A stretch of 64,000 nucleotides of DNA from Channa striata. Its lineage: Eukaryota > Chordata > Actinopteri > Anabantiformes > Channidae. The position numbers were made by a program, and so were the translations under genes. Location: positions 37,088,875 to 37,152,874 of the forward strand of contig CM065168.1 of assembly GCA_033026295.1 (NCBI GenBank), written 5' to 3'. The notes beneath the pieces were generated by a model. That model did not search any database and was not told the DNA's origin. It saw nothing but the letters and a program-made list of their open reading frames with translations. Each line of letters starts with the position of its first letter. The stretch's first letter is position 1. Positions 11,101 to 24,300 of this stretch are shown here, piece after piece.

Positions 11101-14100
11101 AAATGCGATCGTTAAACAAAGGCAGGAAGCCGCGATTAACATCTTCCCAGGTAGCAAGCGTCCCACAAACATAAGCCTCAAAGCATGCTGGTATTATGCT
11201 AGCATTAGGGAAATCAAGCTTGTTTTCCACTGTGGGCCGAAGAATCAGAGACACAGACCAGACGAGACCAGATACGGATTATCTGAAGACATAAAGCATG
11301 CACGAGTCAAGCTGCGTGTTTTGGGATGTGATAATGACTCCTGAAGGGTTGAAAGATACAGACTTATCTTAGTGAACATACCTGAACTTCCTAGAATACT
11401 TGTTTGGGACGTTAATGTGTATCGTGGGATTACAGCTGTGCCCTACATAGTTTTTCAAGTGCTTGAACGCCACCGTGGTGCGAAATATCAGCGTCCCTCT
11501 GCTGACGGGGGCAGCAGCAGCTCCGGCCTAAATATAGCATTGCTTTAAACTTGTTCTTTTTCCTCTAAGGGAACAGTGTGTGTGTCTCTCCTTGACCCTC
11601 TAAGCCTTCAGATCTGGGCTTTGAAGTAGAAAACCTGATTGATGAAGAAGAATATCGACCCTAACTGCAGCATGTGACTTGTCCGAGGGGGGGGGTGAAG
11701 GAATTGAAAGTGCTGTTGTGTCTTCTGGTCCACGATCAAGCTGGATTCATATGCATGTGAGGGATGGATGGCAGCAGCAGGGCCTGCAGATTGGCCCTCT
11801 ATTAAGAAGCATAGAAGAGCTTATTGATCTCAGCCATTCCGCACACACTTAAATGCATCGAAAGCCCAAATGCGGTCGGTGCTGTGTCTTACCTAAAGTG
11901 AAGTGGTTTTTGAAAGAGCTACTGGCTATGAGGTCAGGGAGGAGAGGAGAATGAGATAAGACAGAGACAGAAGAAAAGAGGGAAGGGTGGAGAAAAGAGA
12001 GAGGAAAGCGTCACTGACGTCACATGAAATGTGCTGCCTGCTGTTATTTGTGGCCAGCGGAGAAACCTGTTGATTTTTCCTACTCAAACCCAACCCAGGA
12101 TGTCATACTGATGACTCGGACGCATTCAAAACCCACACGGGATAGTAAATTCCCACTGCCGTGATGGATATTGTGACTGCAGAAGCACTTCTGTCGTTTT
12201 GTTCCTCCGAAAGTGACAGGGCCAACAGCATCATTAGTGAAAATGAGAGAAAATATTCGGCAAACTGCATAACACACTGACACGATAACTACAGGCCCAC
12301 AGAACCGAATGGAACAGGGCATCACCGATTTTTACAACATATGGCCACAGCTCTTCCTTCTGTCTCAGATCACAACAAGGTGCAATAGTTTGATGTTTCT
12401 CTTTAGTACGCTCATCATTAATATGCATCAGACACAATTTAGGCTTCATCATCTAACAAGTAGTACTGTAAATCTCTTTCCAGAAATAGATGAAAGCTGC
12501 TTTAAGAGTAACGCTGGCATGATTAAACAGTTGTGTTATTGTCAGCGAAACTATGAAAAGATCCAAACAATGTGTTGGCCTCATTACTTTGGAAGTTGCC
12601 TCAGATTTAGCAACCAACCCTGACTGCTTCTTCTGAAGGTGCACAACTTATAAAAACAAAAAAGTTAAAAGTTAGGAAACTAGTGCGGACGATTGTGTGA
12701 ACACAAAACCTCAACTAATATGGTCTATAATATTATTAACAGGTTGCAGTCAGGCTTTTAATGTAAACAGAAATCATTTTGTGCTTTTACAGCATGTTCT
12801 GTCCGTGTTTCCAAGCTTCACGCAAACGTCTGCTGACCATAGCTTCGTATTTACTGTACAGACTTGAGACTGGATTATCGGAATAATGCAGGTTTCAGTT
12901 TGACCGAGAGCGGGAAGAAAACAAAACGTGCAGTGGGGGACGCACCTGAAGGCCGTGGGAGGGCAGGGAAAGAGGGGGCATGGCTCTGAGCTCCCAGTGC
13001 TGATGACAGAGAGCCTGGCCGCTGCCTTTCTATCCCACACAGGGTGGGATCTGAATTAAAGAGACAACAAGAAAGGACAAACTAGTGAAGGAACGGATCA
13101 GAGCAAGTCCAAAAATATGTTTTCCTCATACAGAGATCAGCGTCTAACCTTTCAGAGGGGGGTCTCTGAAGCTTTGGGAGCGTGACGGCCGAGCGGTGAA
13201 GGCGTCCGTCCGCATGTCGGCAGGGGATATGGCAGGAGCTCGATCCCATGACGGCATCTGGGATTGAGACTAAAAGACAAGAGACAAAAAAAAAAAATTT
13301 TGAGAAAGAAGCAGATGGGTGGTGGAGAGACAGACACAAAGGGTGAAGAAGTGAGTCTCTTTCATGCTCGCTCAATAATTCATAAGCAGCGGCTTTGATG
13401 TCCAGGCTACCTGGCCCCTCACTGCCCAGCCCATCAGTCTCTGTCTCTCTGGTGCAGTGTGGAAGTGAATTCAGGTCGTTGCGTCACTTTCTATTCTCTG
13501 TTTCTCATTTGCCTCTTTGAACTAACTTTTCTTCTTTCATTTCTTCTTTTTTCTACCGCACCCACCCACCTTCTTTCCTGAATCCTCACCATGTCACTTA
13601 CACTCCCCTCCTCACTCACCATATATTACACCATGACAATTAGGACACATTAAGCCTCTTACCAGGGGCCTTGTGGCTCTGCCATTGGGGGGCAGGTTAT
13701 GAGGAGGGGCCTGGCTTCCTAAGGGGCCATGAGAGGGGAGCACAGGCTGGACCCCTGGGCTCCAAGGACCCTCCACATCTCTCCGGTTCTTGCTTTTGGA
13801 AAAATGCCTGCAAAGGATTGGAAATTAAATGAGTCTTTGTCACTAAATAGTCACATAAAAAGCACAATTAACTTTTTTTATGCACACACTAAAAGCAGCA
13901 ATGACTCATCAGTTCATTTGTATGAGTGGGTCTTTATTTCAAACTGTCTCATGCTGGATATCAGCTCTGTTTCACTACTGCAGCTGACGTTAGCTGTGTT
14001 CCGCACTCCAGCCTCGCTCTCCGGTATCCTGCCTGGTAAAAAGCTCCCTGATTGTCGGCTGTTGTCCAGTCTTCCAGTGCATCAGAGGCTTGTATGTTAT

Positions 14101-16763
14101 TAACTACTGTCTTTTATGTAGAACGGTGAGACCAGTTTCTGCTCGGCATGTACACAACACACCAATGTTCTTCTGGTTTTAGAGGTTTTGCCTGTCAACC
14201 TCTTAGCAGACATCTGCCGGAGCCTGTTTTGGTTATGTGGTGCTGACTTCCCTTTTTGTGTTCGTGAACATTTGGGTTTAAAATAGACTGAAAACCGTCC
14301 ATCTGCACGTGTGTCAATGGACTGACCCCTGGCTGGAGGAGGGGTGTGACTGCAGCCTCAATTAAACACAATTACTCCCGTGTTTGACTGATTTCAAGTG
14401 CAAGGCATTTTGACAGTTGGTGTCCACATTCTTATGAATATGTTTTAGACAGTACTGTTTTAAATAAATTAGGTTTTGCTGTGGTTGCTCTTCAATTGCA
14501 CTTGAGCTTGATTCATACTTATTTACACAGCGGCTGCACAACGAGCCTTCACCGTTGTACATCTACATCACATTTCTGTCACAGGTGATGAGGTCTGTGT
14601 CACCACAGCAGCGTGTAGTTACATTTCTGGGAAGGTGAACATCACGTGCTCCGAATAACATACGGCGTAGACGCAGTATAGGTTTAGCCTAAGCCTGTAA
14701 TCAGCATGTTAAACTGAAAATGAAGCTACAATCCTCACCATTTCTTCTTCTCATACTTGTCCTGCAGGAACTCTTTGAACTTCTGGGAGTCCTTCATATC
14801 TGAGCAGCCATCTGTCTTTGGGTCAAATACGCATAGCCAAGTCCTCCTCCCGACCTAAACATACACACACACACGTTTGGCAAGAAAACACATAAATATC
14901 ATGCAGTTTTGGCAAGCCATTCCGAATCAGAAGGGGTCTGTGTAATTGCTGGAGCATAAAAACCAAATTGCAAGCACTGCTTTTGTTTGACATTTAATCC
15001 CAGAGAGTCTCTCACAAACACAAACAGATTTGATCATCAGTGATTCATCCGCGGTGCAAGAGCAAATATTACTGCCTATGAATCATAACTGGCAGGATCA
15101 CTTTTCAGAGGATGATATGGTGGAGAAAGCTGGACAATACACACCTCTGCGTCTCTTCAAATTATACTTGACTCAAACAGACACACACTCACACACACAC
15201 ACATCCTGGCCGGCAGCGAAACGATAAAAATGTTCAGCACTGATCTGATAGCCTGAAACACCTTTTAACTGTGTGATATAAGCTCAGCAGTGAGTGCTGC
15301 CTACACCTGTGGTTCTCCAACTCAATGTTATACAGTGAGTCTTATTTTTTTACATTTTTGCACAAATATAATTTAGTAATAATAAGCCGTAGTCAAACTA
15401 GGAAGATTTTTAAGGCAAACATCATCCATTCATCCATTATCTGTAAGCGCTTATGTGGGAGGAAACCAGAGGAACATACAAACTCCACACAGAAAGACCG
15501 AAGCCACGCAGGGATTTTAAACCGAGCACATTGTAGCTGTGAGGCACCAGCACTAACAACTCCACGATCGCGCTCCTCAGACAGACTTTAATATTTGGCT
15601 ATAATAAAATGCGCTAATGACATATCTGCATTAGAGCCGAAGCAATGAATCAATTGACTTGTCACCGGAAAGTAATTCTGATAACAGACAAATCAATTAG
15701 CTTCTGTGAAGATTTGTATGTTTTCTTAGTCTAAATGGAATAGTTTTGGTTTTGGTGGCCCAAGCAATAATTAAGATAATAAAAATAATTACATGAGGCG
15801 TGTTCATGGCATAAAACATTTCAATAAAGACATCTTGTTTTTCAAACATTCAAACCAGGATTTGTAGCGATCAGGATATTTTCTAAGTTGAAAAAATGTT
15901 AAAGGAGGGTTATAAAAAGTTTGGGAAAGACTGACTTCCACACGCATGTACAAACATACACAGAAAGGAAATAGATTGTGGTTTGGGTGGGACGGTCAGC
16001 CGGTGTGAGCCGGAAAGCAACATTCTTCACAGAAAAAGCTCGGCCACAAAGACTTGTATCCACTAGGGATATGATATTCCGTATCACAACACAGAAAGTG
16101 AGCTTTAAAAATGAACGTGCACAAAAAAAATCACGTAATATTCAAGTGCTATATTTTAATAACGTCGGATGAACTCACGTGTCTATAATACAGGAATAAA
16201 CAGTGAAATGCGTTTCTTTTTCTTTAAAGTGAACTACACCTGCCTCCAACTGAAGCCCCAGGTGAGACATCACTCACCTCGTTGCCATGGTTTTGAAGGA
16301 ATTCCACTTCCTGTTGGGAGAAGGTTGTCATGGAGATAGACTTGACTCTATGTGGTGGGTTGAGGCCTCTCCTGGGACACAGAGGAGAGATGGAGAGAGG
16401 ATTACGGACTAAAATAATGCAGGACAAATGACGACATATAGTCAACCCTGGTTTCGGAGACATACAGGACAGAACAGGTGGGAGAAGAAATTTCTGTGTG
16501 AGATTTTGTCGTGGGAAAAGGTGCCACACACACACACACACACACACACACCCTGTGACAGACGAACACATGGTTTCAATAAGCAGGACCTCTTTCTGGC
16601 CTCCATGCTGGGGACACAAAGTGGGACAGTGCTGTGCATGTGTGGGATTGCGCAATAACGCGCCCTGAAGTGCGGAAACCATCATCCTGAGGACTAGACT
16701 GAACATGCAGAACAAAATGTGACAGTTCACGTCCAAACACACACACGCCCACACTGGAGTGGC

Positions 16764-16805
<42 letters not shown>

Positions 16806-17257
16806 GGTAGTGTCAAACCTGCACCATGACGAAATGAAACGTAACTCAGAGCTGGAAAATGACCAACTAGCGGTGTGTCGTTTATGAAGCTGTTGGAAGA
16901 CACGCAGGAGAGACAGAGAGGGAGACACTGCGTAAATGAACGTGTGCGCACTGCCGCGGCTGTTGCAGCGCACCAGCACAAATCCGAACAACACGCTGGA
17001 AATGAGTAAATCTGGGTGGTGCATGGTGCAACCTCAGGCCTGCTGCTTTCACTCACTGTCTCTGTGCGGCGAACACATCCGGACACTTACAGCATTCCGG
17101 AGCACGACGTGCACACGAAGCTCCCCACCGTGATGTCGGTGTAAGTCACCCCGGGCTGGCTGCACTCGAAGCAGTGTTTGTTTACTCCGGACTGGGCCAG
17201 CTCCCGAACCTTGCGGGCGCAGATCTCCTGGTTGTCCCGGTGCTTTCGGTTCGACAT
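5184..17257 (-). CDS. agfg2: ArfGAP with FG repeats 2 (AGFG2), 14 coding exons
   Basis: AGFG proteins pair an ArfGAP-type zinc module with an NPF/FG-rich tail that binds EH-domain endocytic proteins. Coding exons in transcript order: 17257-17091, 16371-16278, 14854-14739, 13807-13663, 13269-13149, 13050-12946, 11925-11893, 10149-9901, 8773-8701, 8575-8532, 8338-8246, 7496-7377, 5520-5450, 5231-5184. They total 1479 nt (492 aa), all with GT/AG borders and matching phases. The zinc motif C-x2-C-x16-C-x2-C occupies about residues 29-52 (CFEC to CTSC), followed by RGLNPPHRVKSISMTTF. Residues RKVRELAQSG and GVTYTDITVG resemble AGFG2 more than AGFG1. The tail is Ser/Pro/Gln-rich, with a Q run and DRYAAVSQLDSVF in exon 8, and NPF motifs in exons 11, 13 and 14, ending RNPFI-stop. 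Exon 7 is a 33-nt in-frame microexon, so it could be skipped. Intron 12 holds a Tc1 relic. Confidence 0.93.
5352..5376. repeat. (CA)n microsatellite in the last agfg2 intron
   Basis: About 12 CA units lying between the last two coding exons of agfg2. Confidence 0.9.
6190..7310 (+). mobile_element. Tc1/mariner DNA transposon relic in agfg2 intron 12
   Basis: Fragments of a Tc1-type transposase lie in order on the plus strand in shifting frames. An N-terminal helix-turn-helix region (about 6201-6370, with LREEIVVAHQSGK and SKQFGVQHSK) is followed by a C-terminal catalytic part (about 6780-7145, with NDPKHTSNSK and SQSPDLNPIEMLW carrying the second D and the E of the DDE triad). Stops and frameshifts separate the parts, so it is dead. 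The 3' flank to about 7310 also resembles Tc1 non-coding sequence. Terminal inverted repeats were not found and the borders are approximate. It is antisense to agfg2. Confidence 0.9.
15425..15592 (-). repeat. internally deleted teleost LINE-tail-like repeat
   Basis: Starts with CATCCATTCATCCATTATCTG and continues with phrases such as GTGGGAGGAAACCAGAGGA, CAAACTCCACACAGAAAG and GCTGTGAGGCACCAGCACTA, which recur in order in a very common fish retrotransposon tail. Compared with the copy near 41860 it lacks the middle. In agfg2 intron 2. Confidence 0.65.
16525..16551. repeat. (CA)n microsatellite
   Basis: Thirteen CA units in agfg2 intron 1. Confidence 0.95.
16766..16799. repeat. (GA)n microsatellite
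   Basis: About 17 GA units in agfg2 intron 1; on the transcribed strand this is a long TC (polypyrimidine) tract. Confidence 0.95.
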
Positions 17258-17560
17258 TTTAATCTGTGGCGGCGCCCGACGCGCAGGGTCCGCTGCTGTG
17301 AAGCCGGGGTGACGCTCCGCCGCGCGCCTGGATCCTCCTCCGTTTACTACGCGCAGCGCTTCACGCCCGCATTATGGAAACGCTGTGAATGCGGCTTCAC
17401 ACACCCCCCCTCCTCCTCCTCCGCCCCCCCCCTCCTCCTCCGGTGCGTGGCTTCACGGAGGAGGGAGGCGCGTCAAGTCACGCACAAAGAGCTGCAGACA
17501 CACCGGAAACGCCACACGCGTCCTTCAAAATAAAGGCGACTGGCGGGCGGCGCTTTCCAT
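17258..17560 (-). promoter_or_regulatory. CpG-rich promoter region of agfg2
   Basis: GC- and CpG-dense sequence immediately upstream of the agfg2 start codon, including a C-rich run at 17404-17441, dropping to AT-rich DNA past about 17570. No TATA box seen. Start site not placed. Confidence 0.6.
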
Positions 17561-18698
17561 TTCCGTGACGGTTTGACTTCTCGGTTGCCTGTTTCTTTAA
17601 CAAAATGCTCCAAAATAAGCAGCGGTTATCTCATCAAAAGGGTTTGTAGGTCAAGGTATTTACTGTTTGTTCTCTGGGGTTTCTGTGAATCACTAATTTT
17701 TTACTAACTTTCAGATAAAATGGGAAAAATAAACAGGTTTTCCCTTAGAATCAACTTTGCACCTGAAATGAAAATCTCAGCACAAGCCAATTAATCAGCA
17801 GATGTTTTTGGAGCTTTTTTTTTTTTTTTTTATAATGTCACATATTTTCAGTCAAGTCCATCCAAAGTTAAAGCAGAACAACCTCTAGGAACCTGTGTTG
17901 AGACTGATTGATTTTAGTTTTTTGGAGGTGATTATTTAAAATGGGCCTGTCGGTTATGTTACGTAAGAATGACCTAATACCCAGAACCACTGGAGGCCAG
18001 AATTGACTTTTTGTCATTTATTGAGCCTTCAAAGGCCTTAAACTTAATATTCATTCTCCCTACAGGAAAAGAGAAATATATTCTCCTATAAGAGAAAACC
18101 TGAGAGGCAGGACAGAGAGTTCGTCCATTTACATAATTTTTCATGACATCTTAAATGTCTTTTATGAAGGTGTCACTTAATGTTCCCAAGCCGGTGGTGG
18201 ATTATACAAAAATGCAGTTTTGCTAAATGTAGAACAGTCTCAGTAAAACCTAGTTTCACACCAAAGCTAAAGCCCTGTCTCACAAATACTTTGTAATAAT
18301 TTAGTTCATTTTCAGATCTGACTGGTTTGTTAACCATAAAAAGCAAAGTTAATGTTGAGGTGCTATCCTTAGAACAATAAACATCTAGTTTTTGATCAAA
18401 ATGATAATATGAGACCCATAGATAATGTGGCACAATTGCTTCAGCATCTCTAATGCTTAAAAAAGAGTTTTATAAAAGTACAACAATTTTCCACTCCAGA
18501 AGTCGTCTTATTATAAAATAACGAAGATTTATTGGACTTCAGGTTCCACTATTGTGCTGATCACAAACTAATTCAATAAATCACGTATCTAAACCAAAAT
18601 CCTGTAGGAAAAAACAAAAGTAGAACAAATACAGACAAAACAATTGTTCAGCCCTGAGTTAATTCATATTAAATAAAGGTTTAAAATATAAATTTGAA

Positions 18699-18977
18699 TT
18701 ATTTAGTTGCTACAGTCTTAATCAAATCCATTATTGTGTAAAAGCAAGACAGGCCTTTAATTTTCAACACTTTCCGGATGTGGCACATCCCACAGTGTCC
18801 GTTTTGACCGTTGGACAGATGCGGAGGGGATCTCCTTTCAAAGACAAATAAGAACCTGTCGAGGGGCCAAGTTTGACATGGTCCGATGAGGCTTTCATGA
18901 GTTTCTCGGGGCCGAGTGTAGGTCCCGTTCGCCCGTGTCCGGTTGCGCAGCGATGAGCTGATACGGTCCAGATAATT
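18699..18977 (-). other. unexplained GC-rich island with a 93-codon open frame
   Basis: A block rich in GC and CpG inside AT-rich spacer. The minus strand stays open for 93 codons between two TAA stops, without an ATG until near its end, and contains a CxxC pair (GHCGMCH). I do not recognise it. It could be a lone exon, a pseudogene fragment, part of a repeat or chance. Confidence 0.25.
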
Positions 18978-19503
18978 TTAAGAGACTGAGCTCAGAAAAG
19001 CCAAGCAAAAGGAGCCCTTTATGATCAGATTATTAGTAGGTTTCACGTTATTAAAAAAATATGGACATTTATCCTTGTAGGCAACACATTCAGAAAAGTT
19101 CCTGGAGCTCACGGTTGACTTGTTCCTTAATAAGTCTGGATTTCATGGCCATTAAAATCATATTTTTGGTGAGTGGCATAATTGTAAATACCGGTTATTA
19201 CTAACTTCCCTAGTGAACATCTCCGAGATATTTATTTTCATGAAGAAACTTAGCAACGAAACAAATCAAACTACGCCCTTTCCGTGACGTCTGTGAGGGG
19301 AGATGTGAGATTTTCGCTCCTTGGCACCGGCACAGAGAAGAATGGATGCCGGGGTCAGTGAAGGCATCACAGTCGAACGGAGTCCGGAGGGAACGAAGTA
19401 GGACAAAGACAAGCATCCAGCCACATTGTCCTCATGTAAATAATCAGAGGCTGCAGGTCTACAGTGACAGTTTGTGAGCGGCAGAGGGAGACACACACAT
19501 CAG

Positions 19504-19540
19504 CAGACAGACAGACAGACAGACAGACAGAGACAGACAG
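19504..19540. repeat. (CAGA)n tetranucleotide repeat
   Basis: About nine CAGA units, with one GA interruption. Confidence 0.95.
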
Positions 19541-19689
19541 AGGGAGTTTGCTGTAATGACACTTTTCTTGTGAGCAGTCGACCACAGGCCTCACACTAAC
19601 AGGCAGATGCTTCTTTACTGTTGCTCAACAGGTCGAAGTGTTGCGTGCTCCGGATTTCAAAATGTCTAAGTTAGACCATGCTGAATCAC

Positions 19690-20660
19690 CTTTAGTGTCC
19701 CACTTTCTTTATTTCTCCATTTTCAACTCACGGCAGTTTTCACTTCACTAAATTTCTTTTGTACTTGTACTTTTAGCTCATATTGTTTGTACTTAGTTTG
19801 TACACACACACACACACACCTTGTTTCACTTATTTCTGACTCAGTATTCGGTGGTTCTTTATTATGACAATCTTATAGTTGTTTGCGTAGTATGATTTAG
19901 TCTTATTCTTGACAGTTTTTTACTTGATATCGCCTCATTTTTGTTACTTAGTAAGTTTTTCTTTTTACTTAGTGTCATAATATTTTCTAATATTTAGAAA
20001 TATATTTCTTAATATTTCTTATTTTATTGTATTCCAGAATCAATATCTTACTTAGAACTCAATGTTGCATTTTTATGACTTAAGTCTTATTTTTGAGTTA
20101 TATTTTATAATTTTTGACTGAATATCTGATTATTTTTTAACTACATCTTTCTTTTCATGTATTGCTGCATGTTTTCTTTAATGTCATTAGTTTCGTGTTT
20201 TTTTGAATTTATATGACCTTACACTGTCCAGGGTAGGGCAGGTACATTTAAAATGGTTTCACATATTTTGTCACAACAGAATTTTGTTCCAGTAGCAACC
20301 AGGCAGATTATTCCTGCAACGGATGGATTTTTACTTGCTAATTATTTGTTGTGACTACTTTAAGTTTAAGACCCTTAAGTCATTTTACATATGTGCCCAC
20401 TGAACATGTGCCCGTCCGGCCACCCGGGTACAGAAATTCCAGCTCCGCCCCTGTATATGTCACAGTTTTTCAGTTTTGAATTGGTATCTCATATTTTCAA
20501 TAAACTATCTCCTATTTTGACTTAGTGCGTCTTGTTTTTCCCTCAGTAGCGTTTTCATTCGATAACTCTTGGCTCTGACATATCTCATATTTCCAGCTTT
20601 GGACTTGTGTGTCATATTGTGTCTCAGTGAGTCTTAGTTTATCTCAGCGACAAGACAAAA
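19690..20660. repeat. degenerate AT-rich minisatellite
   Basis: Diverged variants of a unit close to TTTTGACTTAGTATCTCATA recur across about 1 kb, for example near 19840, 19960, 20115, 20485, 20515 and 20600. Spacing is irregular. It resembles the GACTTAGTATCTCAT-type minisatellites common in fish genomes. Confidence 0.5.
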
Positions 20661-20879
20661 GAGAAGGTTGCCAGACAAGATTACACACCCAGACTCTGCA
20701 TGTGAAACCCAAGTGCTGAACACACACACAGCAAGTGGACAAACTGGACAAACTCTGACAATATCCAAATATTCAAATCAATCGTGGTGCACATGAAACA
20801 CATATGAAAGACATTCTAGTGGGACATCTTACTTTATGCAATTTGCGGCTGCAAAACCACTATTTATCATGTGTAGAGA

Positions 20880-21378
20880 AACCCGGAAACAGCTCGATGG
20901 GGGTTGGACCTCGTGTGTGAGTGTGTGTCCGTGTGTGTGTGTGTGTGTCGAGAGAGAGACAGCGGAGAGCTCCAGGGAACAGGTCCGCCTGTCCTCTGAT
21001 TCGGTCTGGGATTATCGAGCTGATCCATACGGGACTCTTGGCTCCCGGGTCTCTGCAGCATCCTGCGCACCGGAACACGGAGCGGGTGGCGTCTGATTGG
21101 CCGGATCGGGGATGGTACGAACGCAGCTCGCATCCCCTGCCTTCATTCACGACCAGTGACACATCGTCCGTGTGGCTGGTTCGGATGCAGGCCGAGCTGC
21201 GGGACGAATACAAATCACACGCGTGAAAGGGGAACGTCCCACGACAACAATGGCTGAGTTCGCCGACGTGGAGCGTTAAAAGCCAGCAGATTCAGTCGCC
21301 CCGGTTCACCTCCACCTTCAAACAGGATTCAGAGATTTACAGAGGTTTTTTTGGTGGGATCTGCAGCTCCGCGGAGGG
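20880..21378 (+). promoter_or_regulatory. promoter and 5' UTR region of acap1
   Basis: GC-richer DNA just upstream of the acap1 ATG, with a (GT)n run at about 20915-20950 and a following GA-rich stretch. No TATA element was assigned, and an untranslated exon further upstream cannot be excluded. Confidence 0.5.
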
Positions 21379-24300
21379 ATGACAGTCAAGGTGGACTTTG
21401 AGGAGTGTCTGAAAGACTCTCCGCGCTTCAGGTAAGAGTTTCACCTGCGCCCAATTACGCAGCCGAGCCACGACTTCAGCCGCAGAAGGGAGAAAACTAA
21501 TAGTGAGATTATTTCTGTGTGTTAGTTTAAAGAATCATGGTTTGTGTGTGTGTGGCAGCTCAGAATCAGCCCCTCTGGGCCTGTGGTGAAGCCATGTCCT
21601 GTTATTGCGGGTGCAGGGGTCAGAGGTGCTGCATGCAGACCTGAATGGTCCTTAGATCTGCATGCAGACCTGAATCTGAGGTGTGACACTGCTGTGCTGG
21701 TCGACATTTTGATGTGTCACTGAACCTCAGGAGGCTTATGTCAGCCATGGAAACTCAGTTTTGTCATTTGTCAGAGTGGCAAATGCCTGCTGATGTGTGT
21801 TAGAATGACGACTTTCTTCATATGAAACGTGCAAATATGTCCGTGCTCATGAAACGTAATGAAATGTCTGTAACTTTCCTACCCACTGTCATGGTAGCAG
21901 GTCTTATTCATGCCATCCATGACACAATCAGCATCTGGCTTTATTAAATGGGAAGTATCACTTGTGTTGGTTTTGCAAGCAGCTCGAGCCTGGGTGTGTC
22001 CTGAGAGTTTCTGGCACCCTGCCTGAGTCACACTCGCTACTGTCATATCCACCAGCTGATCTGGCACATTTCAATCCTGAGAGCCTCTCGCTAGTGCTCA
22101 TGTTCGACCAAGGAGGCCTGTGCAGTGGAAAGTTTGAGTGGTGGCAGCTGCAGTGGGGGAGCTCCCACGTCAGGCCGAGAAGCAGAGGGAAGGGAGAGCG
22201 GACGGGGAAGGAATGGAGCGAGAAGGAAGGCTCACGTTATCGCACGCACAAACAACACAGTCAGTCAAATAGATAATGTGAAGGAAAAAAGAAGAGCAAG
22301 AGAGTTAAAAGGGAAAAAACTGCCCTGACAGCATGGGCCAGTGCTGCCTCCTGTTGCTAAGTAACGGTAAAGGTGGGAGGGCAACAGGAAGTGAGGCGAG
22401 ATGTGCTGAGGTGATCAACAGGAGAGACAGGAAGTGTGTTTTCTGTGGGGAGAACCACGGCGGAAACTCAGCTTTAGCTTTAATTTGCTTTCCTGTGTCA
22501 GAGGCATCCAAAAAGCGAGACTAGCTCAGACAGAAAGGAAAATGGGGGCACCTCTTCTTTTCCGTCGGCAGTTGCCTCCTGTTGGTGTTTTACATCCTTC
22601 CTCGTCGTGTCTTGGCTGACCCCTCATTTTTAAACAGGACGTGACCTCAGAGTCTGATTCAAACATCAGCGCTCGAGCAAACAGAGAAACACAAACAGTC
22701 GCTCTCTGTCCGGCCCTCCTCGACTTTCTGTCTGCCTGTCTCTCTCTCTCTCTCGCCTCCTTCTCTTCTTCCTCTGTCTGTCTGTACTGTTGGTGGAAGG
22801 CAGCGGAAACCACACGGTTGAGCTGCTGGTATGAGAAGACTCAAGAAAGAGATACTGTGACACTGAAAAAAAAAGAAGCAAACTAGCCATGCACACTACG
22901 TCTGAGGTGCCTTTGTGCACACGTAAAATGTCTGAAAGAGCCTGCACTTGTCTGCTCAGAGACAAAACTCAAATAATAAACTCAGTGACACAACGTGTTC
23001 TCAGTGTGCTGTTAACTCATGCAGGCCCAAGCTGCGTTCAAACCCACAGAAATGACTTTCATAATGCTGCTCAAAGTCATTGTCTAAAAATACCAGATCT
23101 GTTTTGTTAAATTATCTAGAAGCCAGTATAAAAAGGTATACAGGATGAACAGGAAATAGCAGCAGACGTGAAAGATGTGGCGTTGCATCACAGTTATTCT
23201 TATTATCATTTCCTATTTCACAGTATTTGTAGACCAGTTTAACGTATTATTCATTGATTGTTAGATTGCTGCAGCTTGACTAAAACAGATTATAGATTTT
23301 TGTATGTTTGTATTTATATTGTAATATAACGGTACAGGCATTGTTCTGAATGATGACAGACATAAGTATGAATAAATTTGTTTTTAATGTATTACAATAT
23401 TTCAGAGTAAGCGGAATTTCCCATTGATTTAATGTGAATTATTCATTATTTCCCACAAATAAAAATGGACGCTGAGCAACCATTTTTACTATTTATTAAT
23501 CTGTTTGTTTTCACTTTACACATCCATTTACTTATTTACTCTCTGGTTAATTTAATAGTTTATTAGTTTAATAATATTGCATATTTAACAGTGATAATCG
23601 CACATTAATGCTCTAATTGGCTGTTTATCTGCATTTCTCTTAAAGATTGTACGTAGTCCTGCTCCAAAAAATACGATAAAAAGGAAAAGCTTAATAAATA
23701 AGTTTAAGTTATGTTAAACATTAGTTGGCCAATTACATCATACAAGGCTTTATTACACAAAGCAATAAAATAGGAAATATTAAATCAAATAAAAATATTT
23801 AAAATGGAAGATCATTGTGGAAAATTCACATTGCATGTTCTCAGAGCTCGGGGTGGTTGCTCCTTATACCAAAAGATAGTGTATTTGTAAAATTATCAAA
23901 AAGAAAAATGCATTTTTTCATATCTGCTTAATTTAAGATACATTTTCACATTGTCTCAAAACGTTTGGCATTGATTTTTCTCCATGACATGAAAGGAAAT
24001 GAAACATAAGGATTCTGACTCTGTGTATTTCTGTGTGTTTTTTTTTTTTTAGAGCTGATATCGAATTGGTACAAAGCGATGTGAGTGAACTCGAGACACG
24101 ATTAGAAAAGGTGAGATACACACACACACACACACTTACACTTTAATAACATCACACCCTCTGCTCTTCTTTTAAAAAAGTTTCCTTTGAAATCAGACGC
24201 ACACTGACAGGTATTAGTTGTTGGTTGGCACATGCTCCTTGTGCGAAGCGCCATTGAAGTGAGAGGTGTGTGGCGTTGGTTGAGGTCAATTTCACCTGAC

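Larger units (their letters stand above)
17561..20879. other. spacer between divergent agfg2 and acap1
   Basis: Mostly AT-rich and without a supportable gene. It contains a T homopolymer near 17815-17832, one isolated GC-rich island (about 18770-18960), a CAGA tetranucleotide array and a long degenerate minisatellite, each listed separately. Confidence 0.6.
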
